This document shows, one piece after another, positions 24,318-26,870 of a stretch of DNA of 26,870 nt (position 1 is the first letter of the stretch; every line of letters begins with the position of its first letter). The position numbers and the translations under genes are program-made. The DNA is from CAZTPJ01 sp964614515 (lineage in GTDB: Bacteria; Planctomycetota; Phycisphaerae; Phycisphaerales; UBA1924): assembly GCA_964614515.1 (NCBI GenBank), contig CAZTPJ010000051.1:1-26870 (forward strand). Reading direction: 5' to 3'. The notes beneath the pieces were generated by a model. It was not told the origin of the DNA. It did no database searches and saw nothing but the letters and a program-made list of their open reading frames with translations.

Positions 24318-24375
24318 CGTCGCGGCTAGGGTAGGCCAAGGGCGGGGAATCGCCGCTACGGGCGTGGGAATGGGG

Positions 24376-24403
24376 TTGTGATTTGAGGGAGTTTCGATAT
24401 AAT
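24376..24403 (+). promoter_or_regulatory. Sigma-70-type promoter of the FG-GAP/VCBS gene
   Basis: TTGTGA (24376-24381) and a perfect TATAAT (24398-24403) are 16 bases apart in an AT-rich patch. Transcription would begin near 24410, about 34 bases before the GTG start at 24444. Confidence 0.65.
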
Positions 24404-24443
24404 TGCGAGAACGACGCCCCCAACGCGAACAAGGAGGGAAGCC

Positions 24444-26870
24444 GTGCGACTGAGGCTATGGATTGGCGTGGTGATCACGGCCATCACCGCAGAATGTGTG
24501 GCGACGGCTCATGCCCGGCAGAACGAGCCGCAGCCGTGGCCGCGGCAGTTCACGCTGCGCGATGCCGATGGCGATGGGCATCCTGTGTTTGGCAATCCGA
24601 CGATCGTGGCGTATCCGCTCAATGAGGGGTTGATTCCGAGGGCGACGGGCGTGGCCTTCGGCGATCTCGATGGCGATGGCGACAACGATGGCGTCATCAT
24701 CAACACCACCTCGCGTTCACCCGCGCACCGCCAGGCGGCCGTCACGATCGTCCTCAACAAGGGTGACGGCGTCTTCGTGCATGGCGAGGTGTATCACGTT
24801 CCGACGGACCTTGCATCCGTTGATCTTGCGGATTTCAACGGCGACCGCGTGCTGGACATCGTCACGGGCAACGGGTACGACGAGAGCATCACCATCTGGC
24901 GCGGGCGCGGGGATGGAACGTTCGGCGATGATGTCACGATCCCGCTCGGCGGGCAGGCGATGTGCGTGCGTACGGCCGACTTCGACGACAACGGCAGCAT
25001 GGACATCGCCGTGTTCCTGCGGAACAACCAGGTCGCGATCCTGCTCAATCGCGGCGATGGCACGTTTGAGGAGCCGAGGTTCCTGGCCGTGCCGACTGTC
25101 ACGCAGTTGTATGCGGGTCCGCCATGTCCGGGTCCGAGCCTGGCGGTGGGAGACTTGAATGGGGACCGGCTGCCTGACATTGTGGTGCCGACGGGCACGA
25201 GCGTGCGAGTGCTGATAAACAAGGGCGGGGCCGAGTTCGCGCCGCCGGTGGCGTACCCGGTGCAGATCACAGGGGGCGGCGCTTACGGCCTTGCGCTTGC
25301 GGACGTGGATCGAGATGGACACCTGGACTTGGCCGTGGCACTGGTCGGATGGCCATCGAAGTACCTGAGTATTCTCAGGAACGATGGTGCGGGCCGCTTT
25401 GGCGTGCCGGTCGAATACGACATGGCCACGAGGCCGAACGTCCCGGGTGGACTGTACGATCCTCTCACTGTGACGCTCGCGGACATCACGGGCGACGGCT
25501 TTCCTGATGTCTGCGTAGGGAACTTTTCGAATCCAAACGTGGCCGTGCGCCACAACAATGGGGATGGGACGTTCGGGGATCGGATTCTGTACGATGTTGG
25601 GGCAGCAGATCTTTACGTTGTTCGATTCGCCGAGCTCAGCGGCGACGGCATGGTCGATCTCGCGGTGCTGAATTTCCTGGGTCGTTCCAAGATGACCGTG
25701 CTACTGAACCGGGGGGATGGCAACCTGCTGACGCTCGAAGGCGTACCGAAGGAGTATGAGGTGCTCGCAGGGCCGTATCCGTGGATCGATCCTTGGTCGG
25801 TCATCGCGATAGATGTGGACCGTGATGGCGATCAGGACTTGGTTGTTGCGGTCTCCGCGGTCAGCCGCCAGAGCAATGTTCTCGTCGTACACAACGATGG
25901 TGGTCGATTCGAACGATGGACGCCGTATGCTATTGGTCCGATGGGGGGGGCATCGACGATTCACGTTGCGGCTGGCGACTTCAACGACGACGGCTGGCCG
26001 GATCTGGTGTGCGCGGATTCAATCTCGCCCGGCGGATGGATCCCGCCCGGCAAGGTGTGGGTGCTGCTGAACAACAAGGATGGAACGTTCTCTGCGCCGA
26101 CGCCTTACGCACTCGACGGCGTCTCGCCAATCCGCGTGGCCGTCGGCGATCTCAATGGTGATGGCGCGCTGGACATCGCCGTGCTCGTCACACAGGTCTA
26201 TCCGGGCAACGATCAGATACCTGTGGATCGGCGCGTAATGCTCATGTGGAACGATGGTGAGGGAAACTTCACCATTGGCCCGAGCCAAACGGTGTGGACC
26301 GCGCCGTGGTTCCCGGCCGGCGGCCTGACTCTTGATGATCTCGACGGCGACCGAATCATGGACATCGTGGCAGCCGTATCCCATCGCGACGGCCCCGGCG
26401 TACTCGCCATCCTTCGGGGACTTGGGGGCGGGAACTTCGCCCCGGCCATCCAGCACAACGTGCCGCTGGCCCATCGCGTGGCCGCACCCATGTTCGGTCA
26501 TGGTCGGGAGATCTGGGTTGCCGGCGGGACGCAGGCGTGGCCGAACAACCAGCCTTTCATGACGACGTTCCAGCAGGGGCAAGGCAGCATGTTCGAGCGC
26601 GGGCCTGCGTACAACGACGACGGCCTCTCCGCGCAGCAGATGATGTTCCGCGAGGCGTCATCCGCGCCCGGCCGTCAAGCCGCGACGCTTGCCCTGGCGA
26701 ATCGCACGCAGGACATGCTCGCGGTCGCGCACGCCGGCGGTGGCGGAATCGTCCGGCCGTGGCATCACTACGGCACGCCGCTCATCTCCGGCTTCGGCGT
26801 CTGGGATATGCTGAACGCCGATGCCGCGACGCACCATGTCGTGGTCACGAGCAGCTTTTCGCGCAATCTG
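24444..26870 (+). CDS. Exported FG-GAP/VCBS repeat protein (3' partial)
   Basis: The frame starts at GTG 24444, with AAGGAGG (24431-24437) six bases upstream, and stays open for 809 codons to the window end. Residues 1-24 are a signal peptide (MRLRLWIGVVITAITAECVA, then TAHA). About twelve integrin-alpha-like calcium loops follow, for example DLDGDGDNDG, DFNGDRVLDI, DFDDNGSMDI, DLNGDRLPDI, DVDRDGHLDL, DITGDGFPDV, DVDRDGDQDL, DFNDDGWPDL and DLNGDGALDI. Between many of them are hydrophobic strands and LLNxGDGTF turns, the usual FG-GAP/VCBS beta-propeller pattern. After about residue 680 the repeats fade and another domain begins, cut by the window edge. It is probably a surface or secreted binding protein; the ligand is unknown. 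It is divergent from the C45 gene. Confidence 0.9.
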   Translation, partial: MRLRLWIGVVITAITAECVATAHARQNEPQPWPRQFTLRDADGDGHPVFGNPTIVAYPLNEGLIPRATGVAFGDLDGDGDNDGVIINTTSRSPAHRQAAVTIVLNKGDGVFVHGEVYHVPTDLASVDLADFNGDRVLDIVTGNGYDESITIWRGRGDGTFGDDVTIPLGGQAMCVRTADFDDNGSMDIAVFLRNNQVAILLNRGDGTFEEPRFLAVPTVTQLYAGPPCPGPSLAVGDLNGDRLPDIVVPTGTSVRVLINKGGAEFAPPVAYPVQITGGGAYGLALADVDRDGHLDLAVALVGWPSKYLSILRNDGAGRFGVPVEYDMATRPNVPGGLYDPLTVTLADITGDGFPDVCVGNFSNPNVAVRHNNGDGTFGDRILYDVGAADLYVVRFAELSGDGMVDLAVLNFLGRSKMTVLLNRGDGNLLTLEGVPKEYEVLAGPYPWIDPWSVIAIDVDRDGDQDLVVAVSAVSRQSNVLVVHNDGGRFERWTPYAIGPMGGASTIHVAAGDFNDDGWPDLVCADSISPGGWIPPGKVWVLLNNKDGTFSAPTPYALDGVSPIRVAVGDLNGDGALDIAVLVTQVYPGNDQIPVDRRVMLMWNDGEGNFTIGPSQTVWTAPWFPAGGLTLDDLDGDRIMDIVAAVSHRDGPGVLAILRGLGGGNFAPAIQHNVPLAHRVAAPMFGHGREIWVAGGTQAWPNNQPFMTTFQQGQGSMFERGPAYNDDGLSAQQMMFREASSAPGRQAATLALANRTQDMLAVAHAGGGGIVRPWHHYGTPLISGFGVWDMLNADAATHHVVVTSSFSRNL

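Noticed and set aside
23277..24329. Plus-strand frame of 350 codons opposite the C45 gene
   Set aside because: The minus-strand C45 frame has recognisable Ntn motifs; the plus-strand product resembles nothing and is Arg-rich.
24717..26582. Minus-strand frames opposite the FG-GAP gene (24717-25553, 26019-26582)
   Set aside because: They arise from reversing repeated Asp/Gly codons. The plus strand has a promoter, ribosome site, signal peptide and repeat motifs.

Overview
The window looks like a scaffold piece from a GC-rich member of the Planctomycetota, most likely class Phycisphaerae. This rests on several traits: a PEP-CTERM-like sorting tail (PAPGTLALLGIGG then RRRR), a secreted beta-propeller ending in two CDC/DIFDFLCFGN repeats, a TPR protein carrying two RNA-polymerase alpha-CTD modules, a large FG-GAP/VCBS surface protein and an abundance of exported peptidases. 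A run of 10 N at 5040-5049 shows a draft assembly. No rRNA, CRISPR array, transposase or phage gene was seen.

Layout. 1-5945: a 5'-truncated LolA-like/thioredoxin protein, a bidirectional terminator, an exported tandem FKBP prolyl isomerase, pdxA, a zinc-ribbon MATE transporter, and the TPR/alpha-CTD gene with the assembly gap near its start. 5962-11187: a secreted S10 carboxypeptidase divergent from a class-III-like sirtuin, the beta-propeller protein, tRNA-Leu(UAA), and a PEP-CTERM-like protein behind a near-consensus promoter. 11476-24317: a long minus-strand block. In transcription order it runs C45 hydrolase; a promoter and a five-gene overlapping operon (kamA-like lysine 2,3-aminomutase, YkgJ-like Cys-cluster protein, two different D-Ala-D-Ala-ligase-like ATP-grasp enzymes, a GNAT acetyltransferase); a coupled pair of exported M14 proteins, the first catalytically dead and the second intact; a beta-CASP metallo-beta-lactamase nuclease; and aspS with its own promoter. 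24376-26870: a divergent promoter and a 3'-truncated FG-GAP/VCBS protein.

The best candidate for an undescribed system is the kamA operon (18622-23141, promoter at 23223-23250). All four gene junctions are overlapping or nearly so. The aminomutase keeps both Asp residues that recognise lysine, so beta-lysine is the likely product. Two amide-forming ATP-grasp ligases and an acetyltransferase follow. A C45 hydrolase lies directly upstream, and known members of its family cleave beta-aminoacyl amides. Together these suggest synthesis, and perhaps turnover, of a beta-lysine-containing small molecule or peptide. That pathway is inference: the gene families and overlaps are visible, the product is not. 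The second notable item is the M14 pseudo-peptidase/peptidase pair.
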